Positions 43,305 to 52,553 of a stretch of 64,000 nucleotides of DNA are shown here, in pieces. The stretch covers positions 620,001-684,000 of the forward strand of contig NZ_CAAJGM010000208.1 in NCBI RefSeq assembly GCF_900996235.1, in the 5' to 3' direction. The notes under the pieces are model-generated. The model had not been told where the DNA came from. It saw only the letters and a program-made list of their open reading frames with translations, and made no database searches. A program made the position numbers and the translations under genes. Source of the stretch: Paraburkholderia sp. BCC1885. GTDB lineage: Bacteria > Pseudomonadota > Gammaproteobacteria > Burkholderiales > Burkholderiaceae. Numbering within the stretch: position 1 is the stretch's first letter; each line of letters starts with the position of its first letter.

Positions 43305-43544
43305 TTAGGCCTTGACGTTTGCGCGAGCGTAGTCGATTGCTTGCTGAACGGTGGTGATCTTCTCAGCTTCTTCATCCGGAATTTCCATGCCGAATTCGTC
43401 TTCGAGGGCCATCACGAGTTCGACGGTGTCGAGCGAGTCAGCGCCGAGGTCGTTCACGAACGATGCTTCGTTCTTGATCTCCGCTTCCGCAACGCCCAGT
43501 TGTTCTGCGACGATCTTCTTGACGCGCTGTTCGATATTGTCCAT
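43305..43544 (-). CDS. acpP: Acyl carrier protein
   Basis: An acidic protein of 79 residues with the phosphopantetheine serine, Ser37, in [11 protein letters not shown]. The start is the ATG at 43544 after GGAGGGG. It carries growing acyl chains for FabD, FabG, FabH and FabF and is activated by AcpS (29789). It lies between fabG and fabF as in most proteobacteria. Confidence 0.99.
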
Positions 43545-43697
43545 TAACCCCTCCAAGGGAAAAGAAGTTCAAAAATACAGGTGCGCGCATTTTATCAGGT
43601 TTGCCCCTGCAAAAAAGCGGCGCGCACGGTTCCTGTCAAGGCATCCGCCTCGCCGCGTCAAGAAACGCGTCACGGCGCGGATGGTACCCGAAATCCG

Positions 43698-44447
43698 TTA
43701 CGACATGTACATGCCGCCGTTCACGTGCATTGTCGTGCCGGTGATGTAGCCGGCCTGCGGCGAAGCAAGAAACGCGACGGCGTGTGCGATGTCTTCCGGG
43801 CTGCCCAGCCGGCCAAGCGGAATCTGGGCTTTCAGGGCGGCTTGCTGCTCTTCCGGCAGGGTCTTCGTCATGTCGGTGTCGATGAAGCCCGGCGCAATGC
43901 AATTCACGGTAATGCCACGGCTGCCGATCTCGCGCGCCAGCGCCCGCGTCATGCCCGCCACGCCGGCCTTGGCGGCCGCGTAGTTGATCTGCCCGGGGTT
44001 GCCGGCCGAACCGACCACCGAAGTGATGTTGATGATACGGCCGCCACGCGCCTTCATCATCGGCCGCAATACGGCGCGCGACAAGCGAAATACGGCCTTG
44101 AGATTGGTGTCGACCACCGCGTCCCAGTCGTCGTCCTTCATGCGCATCGCCAGTTGATCCTGGGTGATGCCCGCATTGTTCACGAGTACGTGCAGCGTGC
44201 CGAATTCCTTCACGGTGCCGTCGATCAGCGCTTCCGCCGCGGCGGCGTCGTTCACGTTCAGCACAACGCCACGGCCGTTTACGCCCGCATCCCTAAAGGC
44301 TTCGGTGATCGCGCTTGCGCCGCTTTCACTGGTGGCCGTGCCGATCACCGTGGCGCCCTGGCGTGCCAGTTCGAGCGCGATGGCGCGGCCAATGCCGCGC
44401 GAGGCGCCCGTCACGATTGCGATCTGCTTATCGAGAGTCTTTTCCAT
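43698..44447 (-). CDS. fabG: 3-oxoacyl-[acyl-carrier-protein] reductase
   Basis: A short-chain dehydrogenase of 249 residues with the NADP site TGASRGIGRAI, the NNAG motif and the active-site YAAAKAGV pair. It reduces 3-oxoacyl-ACP in each round of fatty acid elongation. It follows fabD by about 90 bases. Confidence 0.97.
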   Translation of the reverse strand: MEKTLDKQIAIVTGASRGIGRAIALELARQGATVIGTATSESGASAITEAFRDAGVNGRGVVLNVNDAAAAEALIDGTVKEFGTLHVLVNNAGITQDQLAMRMKDDDWDAVVDTNLKAVFRLSRAVLRPMMKARGGRIINITSVVGSAGNPGQINYAAAKAGVAGMTRALAREIGSRGITVNCIAPGFIDTDMTKTLPEEQQAALKAQIPLGRLGSPEDIAHAVAFLASPQAGYITGTTMHVNGGMYMS

Positions 44448-44535
44448 CTGTAGTCCGGATTGCCCGCGAGGGCGGATTGCGCGTTAGCTGAGTGGATCTT
44501 GCCGAGTCTTGCAGCGAGGCTTGCGCGGCAGCGCT

Positions 44536-45468
44536 TCAGGCCGTCACGAGCTTGAGCGTTTCTTCGAGCGAAGCCGGGTCGAACACCGAAGCACCGACCA
44601 GATTACCGTCGATACGTTTGGTCAGGCCCGCCAGCACCTTGCCGGGGCCGCATTCGATCACGTGCGTCACGCCCTGCCCCGCCATGGCCTGCACGCACTC
44701 CACCCAACGCACCGCGCCGGCGGCCTGGCGCACCAGCGCGTCCTTGATGGCGGCCGGTTCGCTGACCACGGCCACGTCGACGTTATTGACCACCGGAATC
44801 GCCGGCACCTGCACTTCGACATTCGCCAGATACTCGCGCAACTGGTCCGAAGCGGGTTTGAGCAGCGACGAATGGAACGGCGCGGAGACCGGCAGCGGCA
44901 GCGCGCGCTTCGCGCCCTTGGCCTTGGCGATTTCGCAGGCCTTCTCGACCGCGGTCTTATGACCGGCAATCACAACCTGTGCGGGCGCATTGAAATTCAC
45001 CGCTTCCACGACACCTGCCGACGCCGCTTCGGCACACACCGCGCGCACCGTGTCGTCGTCGAGACCGAGAATGGCGGCCATGCCGCCTACACCGACCGGC
45101 ACGGCCGTCTGCATGGCTTGCGCGCGAAAGCGCACGAGCGGCACCGCGTCGCGGAACGCCAGCGCACCCGCGGCGACCAGTGCCGTGTATTCGCCGAGGC
45201 TATGACCGGCGACGAGCGCCGGCGCCGGGCCGCCCGCCGCCTGCCACGCGCGGTAGATTGCATACGCGGCGGTCAGCATGACGGGTTGGGTATTGGTGGT
45301 GAGATTCAGGTCGTCCGCCGGACCTTCGGCGATCAGCTTGCCCAGATCCTGGCCGAGCGCGTCGGATGCTTCCTGAACCGTCTCGCGCACGATGGCGTGA
45401 TCGGCAAAGGCATTGAGCATGCCGACCGATTGCGAGCCTTGACCAGGAAAAACAAACGCAAATTTCAT
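44536..45468 (-). CDS. fabD: Malonyl CoA-acyl carrier protein transacylase
   Basis: A protein of 310 residues from the ATG at 45468, opening with FVFPGQGSQSVGM. The catalytic serine lies in VAGHSLGEYTAL and the histidine in APFHSSLL. It loads malonyl groups onto ACP, the extender units for fatty acids. Upstream in-frame starts add residues not typical of the family. Confidence 0.97.
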   Translation of the reverse strand: MKFAFVFPGQGSQSVGMLNAFADHAIVRETVQEASDALGQDLGKLIAEGPADDLNLTTNTQPVMLTAAYAIYRAWQAAGGPAPALVAGHSLGEYTALVAAGALAFRDAVPLVRFRAQAMQTAVPVGVGGMAAILGLDDDTVRAVCAEAASAGVVEAVNFNAPAQVVIAGHKTAVEKACEIAKAKGAKRALPLPVSAPFHSSLLKPASDQLREYLANVEVQVPAIPVVNNVDVAVVSEPAAIKDALVRQAAGAVRWVECVQAMAGQGVTHVIECGPGKVLAGLTKRIDGNLVGASVFDPASLEETLKLVTA

Positions 45469-45568
45469 AGGATCCTCAAAATTCGATATTTCAGATGCGC
45501 GCGGCACACGGCCGGATCGACACCATCGAGCACTGCGAGCGGCGCCTACGCGCCGACTCACGCAGCGA

Positions 45569-46558
45569 TCAATAGCGGATCACCGAGGCGCCCCACGTGA
45601 AGCCGCCGCCGACGCCTTCGATCAGCACGTTCTGGCCGCGCTTGATGCGGCCGTCGCGCACGGCGACGTCAAAGGCGAGCGGGATGGACGCAGCCGACGT
45701 ATTGCCGTGCTCGCCCACCGTGACGACCATCCGTTCCTGCGGCAGGCCGAGCTTGCGGCACGTGCTTTGCATGATACGGATATTGGCCTGGTGCGGAATT
45801 AGCCAATCGACCTGGTCGGCCGTCAGGCCAGCTTTTTCGAGCGCTTCGACCGCGACCTTTTCCAGCACGTTGACGGCGAGCTTGAACACCGCCTGGCCGT
45901 CCATATGCAGGAACGCGCTGCCGGCGATCACGCCGCCGTTCACGTTACCCGGCGTGCAGAGAATATTGGAATGGCTGCCGTCCGCGTGCAGCGCGCTCGA
46001 AAGCACGCCCGGCTGTTCGGAGGCCGAAAGAATGACGGCGCCGGCGCCGTCGCCGAACAGCACGCAGGTGGTGCGGTCGTTGAAATCGAGCAGGCGCGAG
46101 AAGGTCTCGGCGCCGATCACGAGCGCGGTGCGATGCTGGCCACTGCGGATGAAACTATCCGCCGTCGCCACGGCATAAGCGAAACCGGAGCACACGGCCT
46201 GCACGTCGAACGCCGCGCCGTTGTTCTTGATGCCGAGCTTGTTTTGCAGCAGACACGCCGTGCTGGGGAACACATAGTCCGGCGTAGAGGTGGCGACGAT
46301 GATCAGGTCGATCGATTGCGGGTCGACGTCGGCGGCCTCGATCGCGCGCTGGGCGGCGATGAGCGCGAGGTCGCTGGTCGTAACATCGGGATCGGCAAAG
46401 TAGCGCGCATGAATGCCGGTGCGGGCCACGATCCACTCGTCACTCGTCTCGACGCCTTGCTTCGCGAGACGATCCGCCAGTTCCTGATTGCTGACGCGTC
46501 CGGGCGGCAGATAGCTGCCGGTGCCCAGCACGCGGGAATAAATTGTTGATTGAGCCAT
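45569..46558 (-). CDS. fabH: 3-oxoacyl-[acyl-carrier-protein] synthase III
   Basis: A protein of 329 residues. The triad is visible: cysteine in AVCSGFAYA, histidine in IPHQANIRI and asparagine in EHGNTSAAS. It starts fatty acid synthesis by joining acetyl-CoA to malonyl-ACP. Its ATG shares a base with the plsX stop (TAATG), indicating coupled translation. Confidence 0.97.
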   Translation of the reverse strand: MAQSTIYSRVLGTGSYLPPGRVSNQELADRLAKQGVETSDEWIVARTGIHARYFADPDVTTSDLALIAAQRAIEAADVDPQSIDLIIVATSTPDYVFPSTACLLQNKLGIKNNGAAFDVQAVCSGFAYAVATADSFIRSGQHRTALVIGAETFSRLLDFNDRTTCVLFGDGAGAVILSASEQPGVLSSALHADGSHSNILCTPGNVNGGVIAGSAFLHMDGQAVFKLAVNVLEKVAVEALEKAGLTADQVDWLIPHQANIRIMQSTCRKLGLPQERMVVTVGEHGNTSAASIPLAFDVAVRDGRIKRGQNVLIEGVGGGFTWGASVIRY

Positions 46559-47664
46559 TATGCCTTCGAGGATAGCGCAGCGTAGGGCTCGGCTGGCTGG
46601 CCCGCGGCCGGGCTTGCGTGACCCGCGCCGTGTGCTTCGCGCGTGGCCTGTTCCAGAGAACTCGCATTCTCTTCCATCGCCCGCGCAAGTCGTTCCAGCA
46701 CGCCGTTTTTGACGGCATCATACCCGCGTTTGATCGCCCACTCAAACGCGTAGGCGTCCGCCGAGCCGTGACTCTTGATCACGAGACTGCGCAGGCCGAG
46801 CAATGCGGCGCCATTGTATTGCCGGTGGTCGACGCGCTTCTTGAAACGCATCAATACCGGCAGCGCGAGCACGGCCATCACCTTGGTCAGCCAGGAACGG
46901 CCGAACTCTTCCTTGATGATGTTGTTCAACATCTGCGCGAGCCCTTCGGACGTCTTCAGCGCGACATTGCCGACAAAACCGTCGCAGACGATCACGTCGG
47001 TCGTGCCCTTATAGATGTCGTCGCCCTCGACATTACCGTGGAAATTCAGTGTACTCGCCCGCAGCAGCTCGCCCGCGCGCTTGATGGTCTCGTTGCCCTT
47101 GATGACTTCCTCGCCGATATTGAGCAAGCCGATCGTGGGACGCTCCTTGCCGCCGAGCGCCGCCACGAGCGCATGCCCCATCTCCGCGAACTGCAGCAGA
47201 TGCTGCGGCTCGCAGTCGACGTTGGCGCCCAGGTCGAGCATCATCGTATAGCCAGTGGGATTGGGGAGCGCGAACGCAATCGCCGGGCGTTCGATGCCCG
47301 GGAGCGTTTTCAGAACATAGCGGGACACGGCCATCAACGCGCCGGTATTGCCGGCGGAGATACAGGCCTGAGCCTCGCCTTCCTTGACGCGGTTCAGCGC
47401 CACCCGCATCGACGAGTCTTTTTTCTTGCGCAGCGCGACTTCAACCGAATCGTCCATGGCGACGACCTCGGAAGCAGGCACGACGATCAGCGAAGGCTGG
47501 CTCTCAGCCTTCAACTTTTTCAGTTGCGCGCGAATGGCGCTTTCGATGCCGACGAGCATCAACTGCGCATCGGGATGCGAACGAACGAAATTGACAGCTG
47601 CGGGAACGGTCACGGACGGGCCGTGGTCGCCCCCCATGCAATCTATTGTGAGCTTTACTGTCAT
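46558..47664 (-). CDS. plsX: Phosphate acyltransferase PlsX
   Basis: A protein of 368 residues opening TVKLTIDCMGGDHGPSV, the family signature, with ISAGNTGALMA and GFVGNVALKTSEG later. It turns acyl-ACP into acyl-phosphate for phospholipid synthesis with PlsY. It is preceded by a terminator downstream of rpmF, so it may have its own promoter. Confidence 0.97.
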   Translation of the reverse strand: MTVKLTIDCMGGDHGPSVTVPAAVNFVRSHPDAQLMLVGIESAIRAQLKKLKAESQPSLIVVPASEVVAMDDSVEVALRKKKDSSMRVALNRVKEGEAQACISAGNTGALMAVSRYVLKTLPGIERPAIAFALPNPTGYTMMLDLGANVDCEPQHLLQFAEMGHALVAALGGKERPTIGLLNIGEEVIKGNETIKRAGELLRASTLNFHGNVEGDDIYKGTTDVIVCDGFVGNVALKTSEGLAQMLNNIIKEEFGRSWLTKVMAVLALPVLMRFKKRVDHRQYNGAALLGLRSLVIKSHGSADAYAFEWAIKRGYDAVKNGVLERLARAMEENASSLEQATREAHGAGHASPAAGQPAEPYAALSSKA

Positions 47665-47734
47665 GGAGTGCGACGAATTTCAGGCGCTCCGCATGGGATT
47701 GCAACAGGCGTTAAAGCGCCAACTGCAATCGACA

Positions 47735-47764
47735 CAAAAAAGCGGCAATGGAATGCCGCCTTTT
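47735..47764 (-). terminator. Intrinsic terminator after rpmF
   Basis: On the minus strand, AAAAGGCGGCA and TGCCGCTTTTTT form a stem with a T run, about 70 bases past the rpmF stop and 70 before plsX. Confidence 0.8.
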
Positions 47765-47835
47765 GCCGAGCCGGGAAAATGTCAAGCGAGCCGATCGCCA
47801 CGCGAAACGCCAAGAGGCGCAACGCAGTGCAACGA

Positions 47836-48015
47836 TTAGTCGTTCTTCGTCTTGACGACTTTCTTGCCGCGATAGTAGCCGTTCGGGCTAATGTGGTGAC
47901 GCAGATGCACTTCACCCGTGCTCGGTTCCACAGCCAGCGGCGCTGCGCCGAGGAAATCGTGCGAACGGTGCATGCCGCGCTTCGACGGCGACTTCTTGTT
48001 TTGTTGGACTGCCAT
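47836..48015 (-). CDS. rpmF: 50S ribosomal protein L32
   Basis: A basic protein of 59 residues starting MAVQQNKKSPSKRGMHRSHD, a standard L32 sequence, and ending in lysine-rich GKKVVKTKND. No zinc-binding cysteines are present, so it is the C-minus form. The gene lies between yceD and plsX as in most proteobacteria. Confidence 0.98.
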   Translation of the reverse strand: MAVQQNKKSPSKRGMHRSHDFLGAAPLAVEPSTGEVHLRHHISPNGYYRGKKVVKTKND

Positions 48016-48114
48016 GATAACTCCTAAAAATTTTCCGAATTCTAACACAGCCCGATACTGCAATCGCCACTGGCCGGATGGCCAACGCGCCGCATCGTGC
48101 TCCTATGCAACTGT

Positions 48115-48753
48115 TCAGTGCTTCTCGCCGCCGGAACCGCCCTTCTTGAGCGCTTCGAGCGCCGCAAACGGATTGGGCCGCGCGGGCTCGCCGCCCTCTT
48201 CGGCTTCATCTTCTGCAGCTTCGTCGCCCTCTTCTCCGGCCGCCCCTGACACGAGCGACTCGTGCACTTCGGGACAGACCTCGTGCTTGGGCACCAACGG
48301 CAAATTCAGCAGCAACTCTTCTTCGATCAAGTCGACAAGATCGAAATGGGCCGAACCCACGATCACGTCGACTTCATCCTCGTCGAGCGGAAACTCTTCG
48401 GCTTCCGCCTCGGTGTTGACGATCCGGTAAATCGCATCGACGTTGAACGCCTGCGAATACGGCGCGAGACACCGCTGACATTCGAGCCATGCCGACCCGT
48501 GAATCGCCAGCCTCAGATAAGGCTGCGGACCCTCGGTGCCGTCGTCCTGCAATTCCGGTTGCGTCGTCCCTTCGGCCTGCCAGGTGAATGCGCTTTCACG
48601 CTCTGGCGCTTCTGCCGGGACTTCGTTTAACATGCGCGGCAGTTGCGAGACGCGCACGAGACCCGCGGCCTGGCGCCCACTACGCGCGAATTCGAACAGA
48701 TCGAGATCATGCGGGTCGGCGAGACCGGCAGGTTTGCCAGGATGTTGAGTCAT
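48115..48753 (-). CDS. yceD: YceD family protein (DUF177), 23S rRNA accumulation
   Basis: A protein of 212 residues. The core contains LECQRCLAPYSQAFNVD, with the cysteine pair typical of YceD, and the acidic stretch DEDEVDVIVGSAHFDLVDLIEEELLLNLP by its key residues VDLIEEELLL. It ends in an acidic tail. YceD is needed for normal accumulation of 23S rRNA and is nearly always next to rpmF, as here. Confidence 0.92.
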   Translation of the reverse strand: MTQHPGKPAGLADPHDLDLFEFARSGRQAAGLVRVSQLPRMLNEVPAEAPERESAFTWQAEGTTQPELQDDGTEGPQPYLRLAIHGSAWLECQRCLAPYSQAFNVDAIYRIVNTEAEAEEFPLDEDEVDVIVGSAHFDLVDLIEEELLLNLPLVPKHEVCPEVHESLVSGAAGEEGDEAAEDEAEEGGEPARPNPFAALEALKKGGSGGEKH

Positions 48754-49033
48754 GTGCGCTCCTGCGTCGGCACGGATTGAGCCGGGGTAATCGGTATGGT
48801 GAGTATGCTGCCTGTTACGGCACGTCTACCACGAGACAAACCCTGATCGCAGCGAGGCTGCGGGAGGGTTTTCAGGCGGCTTTCCGCAGTTCTCATGCAG
48901 CTTCCATGTGAACGCAACTTCGCATACCGATGAAAAGCCCAAAATCATATCCGTTTTGTCTTTTCGAGTCAAACACTTAAGCCCGTATGCGCGAAAGCCC
49001 GTGCGGCCTGCCCTCTCTAGCCGTTGGTTCACC

Positions 49034-49651
49034 ATGCCGGATACCTTTTCCCGCCCGCCACGCCTGATTCTGGCGTCGAGTTCGCGCTATCGTCGCGAGC
49101 TGCTCGAACGCCTGCGCGTGCCGTTTGACGTCGTCGTGCCTGCCGTCGACGAGACGCCGCAAGCGGGCGAAACGCCCGAAGCCACCGCGCTGCGTCTTTC
49201 CGAAGCCAAAGCGCGCGCCGTCGCCGCCCGGCTGGCCGAGGGCGAGCATGCGCTCGTGATCGGTTCAGACCAGGTCGCCACCTACGACGGCCTGCAGATC
49301 GGCAAGCCCGGTTCGCACGACAAGGCGCTCGCACAATTGCAGGCCATGCGCGGCCGCGAGGTACTGTTTCACAGCGCGCTGTGCCTGTTCGATAGCCGCA
49401 ACGGCCGCGCGCAAACGCTCGACGTCATCACGACCGTCCGCTTCAGGAATCTGTCAGACGCCGCGCTCGACGCCTATCTGCGCGCCGAAACGCCTTACGA
49501 TGTCGCCGGCAGCGCCAAATCCGAAGGACTCGGCATTGCGCTGCTGGACGCGATCGAATCGGACGATCCGACAGCGCTCGTCGGACTGCCGCTGATTGCC
49601 TTGTCGCGGATGCTGCTGGCCGCCGGTTTTCCACTGTTGGGGGCGCAATGA
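49034..49651 (+). CDS. Maf-family nucleotide pyrophosphatase (YceF type)
   Basis: A protein of 205 residues from the ATG at 49034. Maf motifs are LILASSSRYRRELLERL, EAKARAVAARL, VIGSDQVATYDG and PYDVAGSAKSEGLG. The YceF subgroup hydrolyses 7-methyl-GTP and related modified nucleotides, clearing them from the pool. It lies back to back with yceD-rpmF and overlaps the methylase gene that follows (ATGA). Confidence 0.93.
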   Translation: MPDTFSRPPRLILASSSRYRRELLERLRVPFDVVVPAVDETPQAGETPEATALRLSEAKARAVAARLAEGEHALVIGSDQVATYDGLQIGKPGSHDKALAQLQAMRGREVLFHSALCLFDSRNGRAQTLDVITTVRFRNLSDAALDAYLRAETPYDVAGSAKSEGLGIALLDAIESDDPTALVGLPLIALSRMLLAAGFPLLGAQ

Positions 49652-50367
49652 GCGGCACACTGTATCTGATTCCGAACACGCTCGGCGAAGGCGACGCCGA
49701 GGCGCTCGACGCCGTTCTGCCCGCGCCGGTGCGCGCCCGCGCCGCGGCGCTGCACTACTACATCGGCGAAAACGCCAAAACCACGCGGGCGTTCCTGAAG
49801 AAGGTCGGCACCGAGAGGCCCATCCAGGAAATCGAGATCCGCGAACTGAACGTGAACACGCCGGCGGGCGAGATCGACAAACTGCTCGCGCCGATTCTGG
49901 GCGGCACGGATGCCGGCCTCGTCTCCGAAGCCGGTTGCCCGGCCGTGGCCGACCCCGGCGCGCTACTGGTACGCCGGGCCCATGAGCGCGGCGTCAAGGT
50001 CGTGCCGTTCGTAGGACCGAGTTCGATTCTGCTGGCTTTGATGGCGTCCGGCCTGAACGGCCAGAGTTTTGCGTTTCACGGCTATCTGCCGGTGGATGCT
50101 GTTGAGCGCGCCAAGCGGTTGCGCGATCTGGAGCAGCAGTCGCGCAAGGCGAAGCAGACCCAGATCTTTATCGAGACGCCTTATCGGAATAAGGCCCTGC
50201 TCGATACGCTGCTGGCGACCTGCACGCCGTCGACGCTGGTCTGCGTCGCGGTGGACCTGACGCTGGAATCGGAGACGATTGCCAGCCGCACCGTGGCGGA
50301 CTGGAAAAAAGCGCCGGCGCTCGATCTGCACAAGCGTCCGGCGATTTTCCTGCTACTGGCGGTCTGA
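49648..50367 (+). CDS. RsmI-like tetrapyrrole methylase-family protein
   Basis: A SAM-dependent methyltransferase of 239 residues of the tetrapyrrole methylase fold: GTLYLIPNTLGEG at the start, GLVSEAGCPAVADPG near residue 90, VVPFVGPSSILLAL and QSFAFHGYLP. These resemble RsmI, which methylates C1402 of 16S rRNA, but the opening and the short C-terminus differ from standard RsmI of about 285 residues. It is likely a paralogue with a distinct, unproven target. It overlaps the maf gene. Confidence 0.85.
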   Translation: MSGTLYLIPNTLGEGDAEALDAVLPAPVRARAAALHYYIGENAKTTRAFLKKVGTERPIQEIEIRELNVNTPAGEIDKLLAPILGGTDAGLVSEAGCPAVADPGALLVRRAHERGVKVVPFVGPSSILLALMASGLNGQSFAFHGYLPVDAVERAKRLRDLEQQSRKAKQTQIFIETPYRNKALLDTLLATCTPSTLVCVAVDLTLESETIASRTVADWKKAPALDLHKRPAIFLLLAV

Positions 50368-50443
50368 CAGAGACGAAGACGCCCGCTCCGTCTGGTCGGG
50401 CGGGCCGCTGACGCCGCGATAAGCGACGCTCAGCAATCGTTCT

Positions 50444-51448
50444 TTACCGCACGCTCATCTTCCCGCCCATCACCATCGCATGCACGGCGGCGCTGCCCAC
50501 GGCGGCGCCGAACTTGCGCGCCACGCGGTCGGTGATGCTTTCCTTCACCGTGTAGTCGACGATATCCGGCGCCTTGATGATTTCACGCGCCACGTAGTCG
50601 GAATCGCCAAAGCCATCGGCGAGGCCGAGGTCGACGCTTTGCTGGCCGGTCCAGAACAGACCCGAGAAGATGTCCGGCGTTTCATGCAGCCGCTTGCCGC
50701 GGCCTTCCCGCACCGCGTCGATGAACTGCTGGTGGATCTGGTCGAGCATTTCCTGCGCGTGGGCGTCCATCTTCGGCGTTTCCGGCGAGAACGGGTCGAA
50801 AAAGCCCTTGTTCTCACCCGATGTATGCAGGCGCCGCTCGACCCCGAGCTTGTCCATCAGCCCCGTGAAGCCGAAGCCGTCCATGAGCACGCCTATCGAT
50901 CCGACGATGCTCGCCTTATCCACGTAGATCTTGTCCGCCGCCGCGGCCGCGTAGTAGCCACCGGAGGCGCACATGTCGCCCACCACCACATACAGCGGAA
51001 TTGACGGGTATTTAGTGCGCAAACGGCGAATATCGCGGTTGATGATGCCCGCCTGCACCGGACTGCCGCCCGGACTGTTGCAGCTCAGGATCACGCCCGC
51101 CGTGCCGGCGTCGTCGAAGGCGCTTTCCAGCGCGGAATCGACGTCGTCGGCGTTGGCGTTGGTGTCCGCGGCAATCTCGCCGTCGAGCGAGACCAGCGCC
51201 GTATGCCGACCGGTGGTCGCCACCTTCTCGCCGGAAAAGTCGAACACGCCCCAGACGATCAGCAACAGAACAATGATGAAAATAAAGCGGAAAAAGATTT
51301 TCCAGCGCCGCGCCGCGCGCTGTTCACTGATTGCCGCCAGCGCAATGCGTTCGAGGGCGGCGCGTTCCCAGCCCGGTTCATCGGTGGGCGTCGGCTTGCG
51401 GCCCGCTGAGGACGGTTGGTTCGGATCGGGAGTGAGATTGTCGGCCAT
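50444..51448 (-). CDS. sppA: S49-family signal peptide peptidase
   Basis: A protein of 334 residues with one N-terminal membrane helix (FFRFIFIIVLLLIVWGVF). The nucleophile serine is in MCASGGYYAAAAA, and the general-base lysine is probably in ENKGFFDPF. The fold is that of short SppA/SohB proteins, which degrade leftover signal peptides in the membrane. It leads or joins the minus-strand block with the Rieske, gph and rluC genes. Confidence 0.93.
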   Translation of the reverse strand: MADNLTPDPNQPSSAGRKPTPTDEPGWERAALERIALAAISEQRAARRWKIFFRFIFIIVLLLIVWGVFDFSGEKVATTGRHTALVSLDGEIAADTNANADDVDSALESAFDDAGTAGVILSCNSPGGSPVQAGIINRDIRRLRTKYPSIPLYVVVGDMCASGGYYAAAAADKIYVDKASIVGSIGVLMDGFGFTGLMDKLGVERRLHTSGENKGFFDPFSPETPKMDAHAQEMLDQIHQQFIDAVREGRGKRLHETPDIFSGLFWTGQQSVDLGLADGFGDSDYVAREIIKAPDIVDYTVKESITDRVARKFGAAVGSAAVHAMVMGGKMSVR

Positions 51449-51466
51449 GCGTCGCAGATCGAAGAG

Positions 51467-51862
51467 TCAGGGAGTGACCGGACACAGGTCGTGATCCGGC
51501 AGCCAGAATACCGCGCGGCCATCCGGTGTATCCCGTTCGTCGACCTGAACGGGACGCAGCCTGCCGCCACGGCACGGACCGCCGACACATTTACCCGTGT
51601 CCGGCGCGTAAATTGCGCCGTGCGTGGCGCACATCAAGTATAAGCCCGAAGATTCGAAGAACTGGCCTTCGACCCAGTCGAGCTCCATCGGCACGTGCGC
51701 GCAGCGGTTCAGATAACCATAAGCCTCACCACCATAGCGGACAAAAAAGACAACTGCGTCGCCGCCGGCATATTTCGCCGCGCGACGCAGCCCCGCGCCG
51801 CCTTCGACCAACTCGGCGGAGGCGCAGATCCGCACTGGTTCCATGGCGGTGGGGTCGCTCAT
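51467..51862 (-). CDS. Rieske 2Fe-2S ferredoxin-like protein
   Basis: A protein of 131 residues with both Rieske ligand motifs: CAHVP near residue 53 and CATHGAIY near residue 77. The rest of the fold is small, without a catalytic oxygenase domain, so it is likely an electron carrier or a redox partner of an unidentified enzyme. It lies between gph and sppA. Confidence 0.92.
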   Translation of the reverse strand: MSDPTAMEPVRICASAELVEGGAGLRRAAKYAGGDAVVFFVRYGGEAYGYLNRCAHVPMELDWVEGQFFESSGLYLMCATHGAIYAPDTGKCVGGPCRGGRLRPVQVDERDTPDGRAVFWLPDHDLCPVTP

Positions 51863-51893
51863 GTGGTCACGCTCATTTTCTCGCTCAGGTTGC

Positions 51894-52553
51894 TCACGCG
51901 TTTTCGAGCAGCCAGGCGGACAGCACGCCGACGCTGGAAGCGACGAATTTCGGTTCCAGCGCGACGAGCGAGGCAGCCGGATGGGCGCCGTAGGTCACGC
52001 CGATGCCGGCCACCCCGGCGTTGATCGCCATCTGCAGGTCGTGGGTGGTGTCGCCGATCATCACCGTGCGCGTCAGATCCTGCCCCAGTTCGCGGGTCAG
52101 TTCATGCAGCATGGCCGGATGGGGCTTGGAGAAGGTTTCGTCGGCGCAGCGCGTGCCGTCGAACAGGCTCGTCAGACGCGACTGGTCGAGCGCACGGTTC
52201 AGGCCCACGCGGCTCTTGCCGGTGGCGACGCCCAGCAGATAACCCTGGTCGCGCAGCGCCTGCAGCATCTCGCGCACGCCTACGAACAGTTCGGTGGTCT
52301 GGTCTTTGACGAGATAGTGGAAGCGATAACGTTCGGCAAGACGCGGATAATCCACCGGATCGAGCGTGGGCGCGGCGATCTGCAGCGCGTCGCGCAAGCC
52401 GAGGCCGATCACATAGCTCGCCGCCTCATCCGCCGGCACCGGCAAGCCGAGATCGCGGCAAGCCGACTGGATGCTGCGCGTGATATGCACGGTCGAATCC
52501 ATCAAGGTGCCGTCCCAATCGAAGACGATCAGGTCAAATTGCTCTCTAGCCAT
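51894..52553 (-). CDS. HAD-family phosphatase (Gph-like)
   Basis: A protein of 219 residues with the HAD nucleophile motif FDWDGTLMDS, the VATGKSRVGLNRAL motif II region and MIGDTTHDLQMA for motif III/IV. The family includes phosphoglycolate phosphatase and pyrophosphatase-like enzymes; the substrate cannot be fixed. Its start overlaps the end of rluC by eight bases. Confidence 0.88.
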   Translation of the reverse strand: MAREQFDLIVFDWDGTLMDSTVHITRSIQSACRDLGLPVPADEAASYVIGLGLRDALQIAAPTLDPVDYPRLAERYRFHYLVKDQTTELFVGVREMLQALRDQGYLLGVATGKSRVGLNRALDQSRLTSLFDGTRCADETFSKPHPAMLHELTRELGQDLTRTVMIGDTTHDLQMAINAGVAGIGVTYGAHPAASLVALEPKFVASSVGVLSAWLLENA

